Shown here one piece after another: positions 45,219-53,766 of a stretch of 64,000 nucleotides of DNA. This DNA is from Rhodobacterales bacterium (lineage in GTDB: Bacteria; Pseudomonadota; Alphaproteobacteria; Rhizobiales; Stappiaceae). Made by a program: the position numbers and the translations under genes. The notes below the pieces were generated by a model. It made no database searches, was not told the origin of the DNA, and saw nothing but the letters and a program-made list of their open reading frames with translations. Each line of letters starts with the position of its first letter. Positions within the stretch are counted from its first letter, which is position 1. The stretch spans positions 1-64,000 of the forward strand of contig VIRH01000137.1 of the NCBI GenBank assembly GCA_008107755.1, given 5' to 3'.

Positions 45219-45992
45219 TCATTTCACACCCGACTGGCTTGTGACGCCGTATTTCACGTAGCTGACGCCACGGCGGCGGCTGTTTTCCTTGTCGGCATCG
45301 TCAGCCGAGTCCTGTGCGCTGCGTAGCGCCAGGGAAATCGTTCCGATCTGCTGCGACTGCGCTACCACCTCGGATTGTCTCAATGTCAGTTCCAGCGTGG
45401 CGGTACGCTTGGGCGAAAGATTCTTCTGGTCGGGTTCGCCCGCCGTCGTGGTGTCAATCGCAAGGACCCGGACGTTTTCGAGAATCGTTTCGCTGGTCGC
45501 GCCGCGATCGCTCTTGCGGGTCAGGATGAGATCGACCTTGTCGCCCGGGAGAATGAATCCGCCCGCCGATGTCTCAGCCTCGACGCTGACCGCGATGGCA
45601 CGCTTGCCTTTGGGCAGGATCGCCGCCATGAACCCCTTGTCGGTGCTGATCAGCCGCTCCGGCCGAATTGGCTCTCCGGCAAAAATGGGGGCGCGGGCGA
45701 TTCGGCCTGCATAGACCTCCTGCGCATCTGGTTCAGCCGTTTTGGTGAGAGCGCCCTTGGGAACCGTGGACTCGGGCCAGCTTGCCCAGGAAAAGTCGGC
45801 CGGCGAAAGCTTCATGCCCAGGCCGATATCCTTGGCCGCAACCAGGACTTCCGCCTCCTTCGCCGCTTCTTTCGGCGCTTCCGCGGTTTTGGGCGCATCG
45901 GTCCGGCTTCCGCCGGACATCATCACCATGCGAAATGCAATGAATCCTGCGGCGACCGCGATTGCCAGTACGAAGATCCGTGCGAATTTCAT
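45219..45992 (-). CDS. cpaB: Flp pilus assembly protein CpaB/RcpC
   Basis: 257 residues from the ATG at 45990-45992. An N-terminal membrane anchor precedes the SAF domain (VLVAAKDIGLGMKLSPADFSW) and the RcpC/CpaB core with KRAIAVSVEAETSAGGFILPGDKVDLI. It is thought to modulate the secretin channel. It is the first gene of the seven-gene minus-strand run ending at tadC, and the region in front of it contains CtrA-like half-sites. Confidence 0.92.
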   Translation of the reverse strand: MKFARIFVLAIAVAAGFIAFRMVMMSGGSRTDAPKTAEAPKEAAKEAEVLVAAKDIGLGMKLSPADFSWASWPESTVPKGALTKTAEPDAQEVYAGRIARAPIFAGEPIRPERLISTDKGFMAAILPKGKRAIAVSVEAETSAGGFILPGDKVDLILTRKSDRGATSETILENVRVLAIDTTTAGEPDQKNLSPKRTATLELTLRQSEVVAQSQQIGTISLALRSAQDSADDADKENSRRRGVSYVKYGVTSQSGVK

Positions 45993-46062
45993 GACCAAAA
46001 CCCAATAATCCTGCGCGCAATTGCGCTGTTCTCACTTAGGATGAGGGGTAATTGGTCAAAAC

Positions 46063-46104
46063 ATGGTTAACCAAGGGTGCAAGTTTTTGGTTAATTCGCG
46101 TTAA
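46063..46104 (-). promoter_or_regulatory. CtrA-like half-sites upstream of cpaB
   Basis: ATGGTTAA at 46063-46070 is TTAACCAT on the minus strand, an exact CtrA half-site. It overlaps TTAACCAA on the plus strand. Two further TTAA boxes at 46091-46094 and 46101-46104 are spaced six bases apart, one short of the usual seven. The 276-bp gap (45993-46268) is AT-rich and otherwise empty. Confidence 0.5.
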
Positions 46105-46268
46105 CTTTACTAAATAACAACTTAAACTTCGACCTACTCGCCTTGACAGGACACAGGCACGGGAGAATTACGCCAATTTGACGCAGACACTATTTTTAAA
46201 CGACGCCCCTTATTTCCTTAAAGGAAGCTTCGTCAACGTCAGCTATTCAAGAGGCGTGGCTGCGTCTT

Positions 46269-46775
46269 TCAGGAGATCGCCTGAAACCAGAGCGTCGAGG
46301 GATAGACCTGCAGACCCGCAATGGCGATGGCGATACCGTAGGGGATGCCGGTTGATTTGTCCTGAAGCCTGCAGAACCATTCCTGGCGCATCAAGGGGCC
46401 TGGAACATATTCGGTCTTTTTCAGGAAAATGAGGCTCCAGGTCAGCACCATGCCATAGATGGCGACGAGGATGACGAACTCCATCAGGACCGGACTGAAG
46501 CCGATCCAAAGGGCGATTGCGCCGATGAACTTCACATCGCCGCCCCCCATCCAACCGAAAGCGAAGAAGGCAAAGCAGGGAAGAAACACGACCGCGAACG
46601 CGAGAGCGTGCATACCCCAATCATGAAGCGGCATGCCGACTGCAAGCGCCAGGATGGCAAATCCTGCCGCAAGCAGGATGGAAACCCTGTTCCGGATGGT
46701 CATCGTGAGCAGGTCCGACACGCCGCCGAAGGCCACGAGCATGGGAAAGATCACCAGAATTCCAGCTTTGAGCAT
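46269..46775 (-). CDS. cpaA: Prepilin peptidase CpaA/TadV
   Basis: 168 residues with about five hydrophobic segments. The two catalytic Asp of A24 peptidases lie in FGGVSDLLTMTI and GGGDVKFIGA. It lacks the N-terminal methylase domain, as is normal for TadV. It cleaves and matures the Flp prepilin and the TadE/G pseudopilins. It lies between the pilin gene and the cpaB operon. Confidence 0.94.
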   Translation of the reverse strand: MLKAGILVIFPMLVAFGGVSDLLTMTIRNRVSILLAAGFAILALAVGMPLHDWGMHALAFAVVFLPCFAFFAFGWMGGGDVKFIGAIALWIGFSPVLMEFVILVAIYGMVLTWSLIFLKKTEYVPGPLMRQEWFCRLQDKSTGIPYGIAIAIAGLQVYPSTLWFQAIS

Positions 46776-46840
46776 GATGGGTCACCAAAGTTCCGTATCA
46801 GGCGACGCTACCCAGAAGAAATTAACATTTCCCAAGCAAG

Positions 46841-46866
46841 AAAAAGGCGGGCAACAGGGCCCGCCT
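46841..46866 (-). terminator. Rho-independent terminator after the Flp pilin gene
   Basis: On the minus strand AGGCGGGC pairs with GCCCGCCT around a six-base loop and is followed by TTTTTC. It starts about 40 bp after the pilin stop and separates pilin from cpaA transcription. Confidence 0.92.
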
Positions 46867-46906
46867 CATCCGAACTGATATCTTCGTCGCGCCAGGCGCG
46901 ATGCGA

Positions 46907-47086
46907 TTACTGGGTCTGTGCTTCGTTAAGCTTGCCGGTAATCGTGTCGAAGATGCCCGTTACGCTGGTTCCGGTTGCGCCAACGGCTGCAACGATGACG
47001 ATGGACAGCAGGCCGGCAATCAGGCCGTATTCGATAGCCGTTGCACCAGATTCGTCTTTTGCGAAACGCGAGATAAGAGATTTCAT
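46907..47086 (-). CDS. flp: Flp/PilA-type pilin
   Basis: 59 residues from the ATG at 47084-47086, which has GGAG six bases upstream. The short basic leader is followed by ESGATAIEYGLIAGLL. Cleavage after Gly would leave ATAIEYG with the conserved Glu at mature position 5 and Tyr at 6. The rest is the hydrophobic helix and a short polar tail. It is the major pilus subunit. Its own terminator and a CtrA-like site upstream suggest separate, strong and regulated transcription. Confidence 0.95.
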   Translation of the reverse strand: MKSLISRFAKDESGATAIEYGLIAGLLSIVIVAAVGATGTSVTGIFDTITGKLNEAQTQ

Positions 47087-47584
47087 AGTTTGCTCCATGT
47101 ACCACTGAGTTGACAGCTTCAAGTTCGCCGGATCTTTTTTCTTGCCCGTTCGAACATGACCAGAAGGTAAGACAGAGAGCTTTCCAACTTGTTAAATTCG
47201 CCAAAGAAAAGAAAAGCGAATTCGACAATAAAATCCATGGTTAAAAATATGTTTACAAAGACTCAGGCGTAGTTATACGCATTACTACTGCATGTGCGCC
47301 CCTCAAAAAGCAAATTCCCTGGTCATTCCTACTTATCTGGCGTCGGACGCCCCGAAGGACGCATTAGTAAATGAACTACAGCGCCCTTTCTCGCGAAGGT
47401 CCGGCTGTGCGTCGGCAGAACCTCGGAAACTGTTTGCCCGCGAGCGTTTTTCAGGTGGAACTGGAGGGTCCCGGTTCCAGATCTGACAACGACCTCTCTC
47501 AAAATCGAGAAAACGTTAGCACATCCTTCACCACGTTGGCGTCATCCTGTCGCGAGATCAGCCACATTTGGAGTAGGCATAGGC
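47087..47584. other. Divergent regulatory region between pilin and plus-strand pilus genes
   Basis: About 500 bp with no gene I can support. The half next to the pilin is AT-rich and contains the CtrA-like site at 47237. A short plus-strand open frame at 47292-47486 has no family resemblance and is not called. Confidence 0.5.
47237..47255 (-). promoter_or_regulatory. CtrA-like box upstream of the Flp pilin gene
   Basis: On the minus strand the sequence reads TAAA-N7-TTAACCAT. TTAACCAT (47237-47244) is an exact half-site, and the TAAA/TTAA pair with seven-base spacing differs by one base from the full CtrA consensus TTAA-N7-TTAA. It is about 150 bp upstream of the pilin start; a TATTGT could serve as -10 downstream of it. 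Confidence 0.55.
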
Positions 47585-48049
47585 ATGTTGGAAAAGCTTG
47601 TGAAATGGACAGGTGCCCTTGCACTGGTGCTCCAGGCAAGCGCCACGCTTGCCCAGGAGGGGCCGGTGATGGTGACCGTCGACCGTGCCAAGGTCTTTCG
47701 TATCGACGACGGAGCCTCCGCGGTCATCGTCGGCAACCCCTTCATCGCGGATGTTGCCATGTTCGACCAGAACACCGTTGTGATCACCGGCAAGAGCTAC
47801 GGCACGACCAACCTCGTCATTCTGGACGAAAACAACAAACCGATTGTCGATGAGACCATAACAGTACGCGCCTCTGACAATGACGTGGTGTCCGTCTACA
47901 GGCGGGCGGCCCGCGAGACGCTTTCCTGCAATCCGACATGCGAACCGACGCTTCGCCTCGGTGATGCGGAAAGCACGTTCAAGGCGACCGCCGAGCAGGC
48001 TGCGGCCAGAAACGATATGGCCGTTCAGGCTGCCGGCGGAGGTAACTGA
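47585..48049 (+). CDS. Stand-alone pilus secretin N-domain protein
   Basis: 154 residues. A signal peptide ends near SATLAQ (about residue 23). The next 90 residues match the N-terminal domain of CpaC-type secretins (KVFRIDDGASAVIVGNPFIADVAMFD, with TNLVILDENNKPI) but no secretin core follows. The C-terminal part has a Cys-x3-Cys pair (CNPTCEP) that could form a disulphide. It may act as a periplasmic adaptor of the pilus secretin. It heads the plus-strand group with two TadE-like genes. Confidence 0.82.
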   Translation: MLEKLVKWTGALALVLQASATLAQEGPVMVTVDRAKVFRIDDGASAVIVGNPFIADVAMFDQNTVVITGKSYGTTNLVILDENNKPIVDETITVRASDNDVVSVYRRAARETLSCNPTCEPTLRLGDAESTFKATAEQAAARNDMAVQAAGGGN

Positions 48050-48078
48050 TCCGACTGCGCCGGTGGAGTGAAACGAAC

Positions 48079-48636
48079 ATGCGCTGGACGAAACGAATTC
48101 TCCGGCCCTTCACGTCCAGTAAGGGACGCCGCTTCCTGGAAGACGAGCAGGGTGTGACCGCGATCGAATTCGCGATCGTTGCCATTCCATTCATGGTTCT
48201 GTGTTTCGGGATCATCGAAATCGGCCTTGCCCTGTTGGTCAATCGCATGGTCGACAATGCGGTGGTCGGCGCCGCCCGCATGATCAGGACGGGCCAGGTT
48301 GCCGAAGGCGAGATCACCAAGGATCAGTTCAAAAGACAGGTCTGCGATCTGATGCCCAGCTTCATGTGTTCCCTGAACCGCATCACGCTGGATGTGCAGA
48401 CCTACGACACCTTCGCGGCCGCCGGCAGCATGGAAAGCCTTTACGACGATGACGGCAAGCTCAAGAGTGACGAAGAGACGAGCTTCGACCCTGGCAGCGC
48501 CTCCAGCATCGTGGTCGTGAACGTCATCTATGACTGGCCGATGATGACTTCGCTTCTGGGACTTGATGCAGCCGACCAAGGCAATCTGCGGCACCTTTCA
48601 TCAACCGTGGTGTTTCGAAATGAACCCTGGGAATAA
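48079..48636 (+). CDS. TadE-like pseudopilin
   Basis: 185 residues with GGAG upstream. A basic leader ends in EDEQGVTAIEFAIVAIPFM, the prepilin-like cleavage region with Gly followed by conserved Glu at mature position 5. The following hydrophobic helix and a periplasmic part with a Cys pair (QVCDLMPSFMCS) fit TadE. Minor pseudopilins of this kind are needed for Flp pilus biogenesis and are processed by CpaA/TadV. Its 3' end overlaps the next gene by 17 bp. Confidence 0.88.
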   Translation: MRWTKRILRPFTSSKGRRFLEDEQGVTAIEFAIVAIPFMVLCFGIIEIGLALLVNRMVDNAVVGAARMIRTGQVAEGEITKDQFKRQVCDLMPSFMCSLNRITLDVQTYDTFAAAGSMESLYDDDGKLKSDEETSFDPGSASSIVVVNVIYDWPMMTSLLGLDAADQGNLRHLSSTVVFRNEPWE

Positions 48637-49255
48637 ATCCGGTCGCGTAGAGCGAATTTCAGGCGCGCTTCAAACGCTTCAGCAGTTCTGGTCCGACAGG
48701 CGCGGTGTGTCGGCGACCGAATTCGCCATGCTGCTCCCGTTCATGCTCTTGATCCTGATCGGCATGGCGGTGGTGACCGGAGCGCTCAACCAGGATCGCA
48801 AGATCAGCCGCATCGCCATTTCCGTAACCGACCTGATCGCCCAGGCACAGACAGTCAACACCAGCGACCTCGATTCTGTGATGAAAGTCGGCGACGCCAT
48901 TCTGGCTCCCTACACCACGGATGATCTGGATATCGTCGTTGCCAGCGTCTCCTTCGATGACAAGGGCAAAGCGACTGTCGACTGGAGTCGGAACAACGAG
49001 AAAAGCACGGCGTCGGACTGGAAACCTGGCTCAGAGCCTCCGATCACGTTGCCTGAAACGATCGCAAAGCCGAATTCGTCCATCGTGGTCGGTTACACCA
49101 ACCTCGCCTACAGGCCTCTCTTCGCAGAGCTCTATTCCCAGCTTGCCAGCGTCTATAAAGGCGACGCGATCCAGACGATCAATCTGAGCGACACCTACTA
49201 TCTGCGCCCCCGGCTGACCGCCCGGGTGGATTGCGAGGACTGCCCGGGGTCCTGA
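48620..49255 (+). CDS. TadE/TadG-like pseudopilin
   Basis: 211 residues from the ATG at 48620, inside the end of the previous gene. The leader and helix RRGVSATEFAMLLPFMLL carry the same Gly/Glu arrangement. The periplasmic part of about 150 residues contains ITLPETIAKPNS and ends with a Cys pair (VDCEDC). It is shorter than classical TadG and has no von Willebrand domain. Translation is probably coupled to the upstream TadE gene. Confidence 0.85.
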   Translation: MNPGNKSGRVERISGALQTLQQFWSDRRGVSATEFAMLLPFMLLILIGMAVVTGALNQDRKISRIAISVTDLIAQAQTVNTSDLDSVMKVGDAILAPYTTDDLDIVVASVSFDDKGKATVDWSRNNEKSTASDWKPGSEPPITLPETIAKPNSSIVVGYTNLAYRPLFAELYSQLASVYKGDAIQTINLSDTYYLRPRLTARVDCEDCPGS

Positions 49256-49439
49256 ACAGTGCGCGGCCTGAACGGCATCGCTTCCAGTCTGGAAGATAAT
49301 GATTTCCGCCTCTGAATTGCTGTATCGCAAACCCGCCACGATCGAATTCCCTTATTTGTACCGTCGCACATTCCGGTTACTGTAACCTGCAATGCTGCGT
49401 TGCGATATGAAGCCTCGAAAAACGGGAAACGGGTACAAG

Positions 49440-50852
49440 ATGGCGACCAACAAGACATATGAGCAGATATCCGTCGGCGACACCGCTGAAATCGTCAGGG
49501 AATGTTCCTCCAATGATCTTCTGGTCTTTGCCCATGCCTCGGGAAACCACAACCCGATCCATCTCCCCGACACCGACTGGACCGGCGACGGCCATATCGA
49601 CAAGCCGGTCGCTCCGGCAATGTGGGTCGGCGGCCTCGCCTCCGCAGTGCTCGGCAATATCCTTCCCGGCCCCGGCACGGTCTACAAGGCGCAGTCCTTC
49701 AGGTTCCTCGGTGCGGCGGCCGTCGGCGACAAGCTCACCGTCAAGGTAACCGCAACTGAAAAGAAACCCGGAAACGTCGTCCTTTTCGATCTTGCGGTCA
49801 GCCGAGGCGACGGCACGCGGCTCGTGGAAGGCGTCGCTGAAGTCCTCGCGCCGACCGAAACGATCGAATTCGATTCCAGCGACATTCCGGCTCTGCTCGT
49901 CCAGCGGCATCGGCACTTCAACCGCTTGATCGAGCTTGCCAAGACGCTGCCGGCTCTGCCGACCGCAGTGGTTGCTCCCGACGACCCCAACTCGCTGGAA
50001 GGCGCGGTGATGGCGGCGCGGGAAGGCCTCATCCGTCCGATCCTGATCGGCGCGCACGAGCGGATCAAGGCAGCTGCGGAAGACCTCGGCGAAGACATCT
50101 CTTCCTTCGAGCTGATCGACATTGAGGACGAAAGCGAGGCTGCCGGCCGCGCAGTCGCCATGGTCCATGAGGGCCGTGTCCAGGCCGTGATGAAGGGACA
50201 CCTGCACACGGACCATCTCCTGCATCACGTCGTCAAACGGGACGGCGGCCTCAGGACCAAGCGCCGCATCAGCCATGTCTTCGTCATGGACATTCCGGGC
50301 CGCAAGACACCGGTCCTGATTTCAGATGCCGCCATCAACATTTCGCCCGACCTCAACACCAAGGTCGACATCACGCAGAATGCCATCGACCTCGCCTGTG
50401 CGCTCGGCCTTGAAATGCCGCGCGTGGGCGTGCTGTCCGCAATCGAAACGGTGAACCCCGCCATTCCGTCGAGCCTCGACGCCGCGATCCTTTCCAAGAT
50501 GGCCGAGCGGGGCCAGATCACCGGGGCGATCGTCGATGGTCCTCTTGCCATGGACAATGCCATCGACGTCCAGGCAGCCCGCACCAAGGGCATAACCTCG
50601 CTGGTGGCCGGTCATGCGGAAGTGCTGATCGTACCCAATCTGGAATCCGGCAACATGCTCGCCAAGGAGCTGACCTTCATCGCTCACGCGGAAGCGGCGG
50701 GCCTCGTGATCGGCACAAAGGTTCCGGTGATGCTGACGAGCCGAGCCGATGACGGCCGGGCACGCCTTGCGTCCTGTGCCCTTGCCCTGCTGTTCAACCA
50801 CTGGCAGGCGAAAGGGACACCTGTCGGTATCCTGGACAGAGATGAGGACTGA
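49440..50852 (+). CDS. MaoC dehydratase-like/phosphate acetyltransferase fusion protein
   Basis: 470 residues from the ATG at 49440. Residues about 10-140 form a MaoC-like hot-dog domain (HASGNHNPIHLPDTDW, with its D-x4-H-like pair). Residues about 160-465 form a Pta/Ptb-type phosphotransacylase with GHLHTDHLLHHV and GITSLVAGHAEVLIVPNLESGNML. The C-terminal domain interconverts acyl-CoA and acyl phosphate. ackA starts three bases after the stop, so the pair converts acyl-CoA to carboxylate plus ATP, or the reverse. The role of the MaoC part is unclear. Confidence 0.92.
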   Translation: MATNKTYEQISVGDTAEIVRECSSNDLLVFAHASGNHNPIHLPDTDWTGDGHIDKPVAPAMWVGGLASAVLGNILPGPGTVYKAQSFRFLGAAAVGDKLTVKVTATEKKPGNVVLFDLAVSRGDGTRLVEGVAEVLAPTETIEFDSSDIPALLVQRHRHFNRLIELAKTLPALPTAVVAPDDPNSLEGAVMAAREGLIRPILIGAHERIKAAAEDLGEDISSFELIDIEDESEAAGRAVAMVHEGRVQAVMKGHLHTDHLLHHVVKRDGGLRTKRRISHVFVMDIPGRKTPVLISDAAINISPDLNTKVDITQNAIDLACALGLEMPRVGVLSAIETVNPAIPSSLDAAILSKMAERGQITGAIVDGPLAMDNAIDVQAARTKGITSLVAGHAEVLIVPNLESGNMLAKELTFIAHAEAAGLVIGTKVPVMLTSRADDGRARLASCALALLFNHWQAKGTPVGILDRDED

Positions 50853-50855
50853 CCG

Positions 50856-52025
50856 ATGGCACCGGTTATCCTCGTTCTGAACTCCGGTTCGTCTTCCATC
50901 AAGTTCACCCTCTACGCGGGCACGCAGGTTCTCCTCCGAGGCCAGGTTTCGGGCCTTGGCGCGGAACCGCATCTGACCCTCAAGTCTCATGTTTCCGGCG
51001 AGGCAGTGGACCGGGCGCTGAACCGGGAGGAAGGTGAAACGCACGCTGCTGCCCTTTCAGCGCTGTTGCCGCTGCTGGAAGCGGAACTCGGCAGGCGCCA
51101 TGTCGATGCGGTCGGACACCGCGTGGTGCATGGCGGCATTACGTATTCCGCGCCGCTGAGGATCACCGAAAACGCCTTGTACAAGCTGAGATCGCTGATC
51201 CCGCTTGCCCCCCTTCACCAGCCGCACAACCTGGCCGGCGTCGAAGCGGCCAGGGCGGCCTTTCCCAAGGCCCTGCAGGTTGCCTGTTTCGACACCGCGT
51301 TTCACCGCAAGCACCCCTGGGTGAACGATACCTTTGCCCTGCCGCGCTCCTATTATGACGAAGGCGTGCGGCGTTATGGCTTTCACGGGCTTTCCTACGA
51401 ATTCATCTGCAGCCATCTGCGCGAGCGGATGCCGGAGGCTTATGCGGGCCGGGTGGTCGTTGCCCACCTTGGCAACGGCGCCTCGATGTGCGCAATTCGT
51501 GACGGACAGAGCATCGGGTCGACCATGGGTTTCACCGCCCTCGACGGACTGCCCATGGGCACGCGCTGCGGGCAACTTGACCCGGGTGTCGTCCTTTACC
51601 TGCTGACGACCAAGGGAATGACAGCGGAGGAGGTGTCGGACCTTCTCTACAAGAACGCCGGCCTGAAAGGGCTTTCAGGCATCAGCCAGGACATGCGGAC
51701 CTTGAGCGAAAGCGACGATCCACGTGCTGCGGAAGCAATCGAGTACTTCGTCTTCCGTATCCGCCGCGAACTGGGCGCGATGGCAGCCGTGCTCGGCGGC
51801 CTGGACACGATCGTCTTCACCGGCGGCATTGGCGAGAACTCAATCCCGATCCGCGAGAAGGTATGCGACGACCTCGACTGGCTCGGCCTCAAGATCGACA
51901 GGGACCGGAACGAGGCGCAGGAGCAGGATATCTCCGCGCCGGGTTCGGCTATCCGGGTTCTGGTCATTCCGACCAACGAGGAAGAAATGATCCGCCGCCA
52001 TACGGAAGCACTTCTGCAGGTGTAA
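50856..52025 (+). CDS. ackA: Acetate kinase
   Basis: 389 residues. ASKHA-fold motifs are LNSGSSSIKF, the acetate-kinase signature VGHRVVHGG, VACFDTAFH, and FTGGIGENS near the C-terminus. It transfers phosphate between acetyl phosphate and ADP. It overlaps functionally and is cotranscribed with the Pta fusion (three-base gap). A role with propionate or butyrate is also possible since the Pta partner is Ptb-like in size. Confidence 0.95.
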   Translation: MAPVILVLNSGSSSIKFTLYAGTQVLLRGQVSGLGAEPHLTLKSHVSGEAVDRALNREEGETHAAALSALLPLLEAELGRRHVDAVGHRVVHGGITYSAPLRITENALYKLRSLIPLAPLHQPHNLAGVEAARAAFPKALQVACFDTAFHRKHPWVNDTFALPRSYYDEGVRRYGFHGLSYEFICSHLRERMPEAYAGRVVVAHLGNGASMCAIRDGQSIGSTMGFTALDGLPMGTRCGQLDPGVVLYLLTTKGMTAEEVSDLLYKNAGLKGLSGISQDMRTLSESDDPRAAEAIEYFVFRIRRELGAMAAVLGGLDTIVFTGGIGENSIPIREKVCDDLDWLGLKIDRDRNEAQEQDISAPGSAIRVLVIPTNEEEMIRRHTEALLQV

Positions 52026-52037
52026 AGCGAGGCGCCG

Positions 52038-53012
52038 CTATTTCAGCAAGGCAGCGTAGTCGTCCTCATAGGTGCGCAGCACCGGGCGATAGTCCGCGTG
52101 CGTGACCGGCTCGAACCCGCCCGGCAGGTCGGGTTCGATGGCCAGATAGGCATCGGGCGCCTCGCGGCGCAGATCCATCAGGCCAGCCCGCAAGCGCCGC
52201 TTCAGGGCATCCGGCAGATCCTTGAGAACCGTGTGGGCCGAATAGGGAATGGGCGGAGAACGCCAGACGATTTCCAGGTCCTTGAAACCGGGAGAACCGG
52301 AAACATAGTAGTCGTTCAGCGTGCCCGCGGTGAAGCCGTTCTTGGCTTCCCCGGCGAGCGTCGACCAGCAGAATGCAGCGTCGACCCGGCCGTCGAGCAC
52401 CGCCCTGAGGCCTTCCACCGGATCCGACACTTCCTCAAGCTGCGAAAAATGCGTTCTCACGTTGATGCCGTCAGCCGCAAGGTTCGCCAGCGGGATGCGA
52501 TAACCGGTAACGGCCTGCTTGGAACCGATTGCGACACGGGCGCCCTTCAGGTCCGCGAGCGCCTTCTGGTGCTCGCCCTTGCGGGCGACCAGTATGGAAT
52601 GGAACCGTGCGGGGAAATCATCCGGTCCCGCTGTCACAAGTGGCTCGACGCAGCCGCAAAGCTGAAATGCAGCGGCGTAGCCGGACGGCGACAGCCGAAC
52701 ATAGTCGATCCGCTTCTCGGCAATCGCCTCGACGGCGTCACCCAGCGTATCGAGCAAAAACAGGTCCACAGGCAGATCGGCGATTTCCTCGAGCGCGAGA
52801 CGGAATGACTCGACACGTTCGCGCGCCCCCTCTTCCGCGGCGACGACCACACCCAGCCGGAGCCGGTCCGGCATGTCGTCCGGTTGCTGCGCATGCGCTT
52901 GCGCGATCAGGAAGGAAACGGTAAGGCACGCCGCAGCAAAAAAAACCAACATGCTCCGCTGCAGCCGCGCGGCCATCCAGAAACATCTCGATGATGAAAC
53001 TTGCAATACCAT
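52038..53012 (-). CDS. PhnD-like periplasmic binding protein
   Basis: 324 residues with an N-terminal signal peptide ending near AHAQQ; ATG at 53012 has AGGCGG close upstream, and an ATG 12 codons later is an alternative. The mature part fits the phosphate/phosphite/phosphonate binding family (KGARVAIGSKQAVTGYRIP, VDAAFCWSTL, GFKDLEIVWRSPPIPYSAH). No permease or ATPase genes are adjacent, so it is an orphan binding protein, perhaps linked to signalling. It is convergent with ackA. Confidence 0.82.
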   Translation of the reverse strand: MVLQVSSSRCFWMAARLQRSMLVFFAAACLTVSFLIAQAHAQQPDDMPDRLRLGVVVAAEEGARERVESFRLALEEIADLPVDLFLLDTLGDAVEAIAEKRIDYVRLSPSGYAAAFQLCGCVEPLVTAGPDDFPARFHSILVARKGEHQKALADLKGARVAIGSKQAVTGYRIPLANLAADGINVRTHFSQLEEVSDPVEGLRAVLDGRVDAAFCWSTLAGEAKNGFTAGTLNDYYVSGSPGFKDLEIVWRSPPIPYSAHTVLKDLPDALKRRLRAGLMDLRREAPDAYLAIEPDLPGGFEPVTHADYRPVLRTYEDDYAALLK

Positions 53013-53110
53013 TTTCCGCCTGTCTAGATCAGAGGAACAGCCCGATGGACCGATTCGATACCCTGATTGGCCTGGGTGTCGACCCTGATGGGGTCGTCTG
53101 AAAACTCCGG

Positions 53111-53743
53111 ATGAGAAGCATGAGCACTCCTATCACAACAGTGGTCTTCGATATAGGTAATGTCCTGATCGAATGGAATCCGGAATACCTCTACCGTGAC
53201 CTCATTCCTGATGACACGGCACGCCAGGACTTTCTGGAAAACGTGTGCTCGGCGGAATGGAACCTGCAACAGGACCTTGGCCGCCCCTGGGCCGAGGCAA
53301 CGGAAGCACTGATCGGCGAGCACCCGGACAAGGCCGAAATGATCGCCGCCTATTCGGACCGATGGCACGATATGGTGCCCGGAGAGATCCCCGGCACCCC
53401 TGCCCTTCTCGCCGAACTGAAAGACCGCGGCGTGCCGCTTTTTGCCATCACAAATTTTTCGGGCGAAAAATTCGCCGAGGCGCAGGCTCGCTTTCCGTTT
53501 CTGAAGACAAGCTTTCTCGACATCGTCGTGTCGGGTGACGAGCGTCTGGTAAAGCCTGATCCGGAGATTTTCCGAATCCTTTTCACCCGCCAGAACCTCG
53601 ATCCCCGTGAGTGCATTTTCGTCGATGATTCGAAAGCGAACATCGAGACGGCCGCAGCTCTCGGGATGACGGTTCATCATTTCAGCGAGGCCGGCCCGTT
53701 CCGGCAGGACCTCGTCGCTCATGGTCTTCTCGACGGCCAGTAG
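53111..53743 (+). CDS. HAD-family phosphatase
   Basis: 210 residues; an ATG three codons inside the frame is an alternative start. Motif I is FDIGNVLIEWNP, where the second catalytic Asp of the usual DxDxT/V is replaced by Gly-Asn (DIGN), as in the YihX/epoxide-hydrolase N-terminal branch. Motif II is ITNFS, motif III KPDPEIF and motif IV FVDDSKANI. It probably hydrolyses a small sugar or nucleotide phosphate. It is convergent with the UDP-sugar dehydrogenase gene. Confidence 0.87.
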   Translation: MRSMSTPITTVVFDIGNVLIEWNPEYLYRDLIPDDTARQDFLENVCSAEWNLQQDLGRPWAEATEALIGEHPDKAEMIAAYSDRWHDMVPGEIPGTPALLAELKDRGVPLFAITNFSGEKFAEAQARFPFLKTSFLDIVVSGDERLVKPDPEIFRILFTRQNLDPRECIFVDDSKANIETAAALGMTVHHFSEAGPFRQDLVAHGLLDGQ

Positions 53744-53766
53744 GCAGACCAGAGCGTGGCCCCCAA

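Noticed and set aside
47292..47486. Short plus-strand open frame in the pilin intergenic region
   Set aside because: It has no good ribosome site or family resemblance, and it overlaps regulatory-looking DNA.
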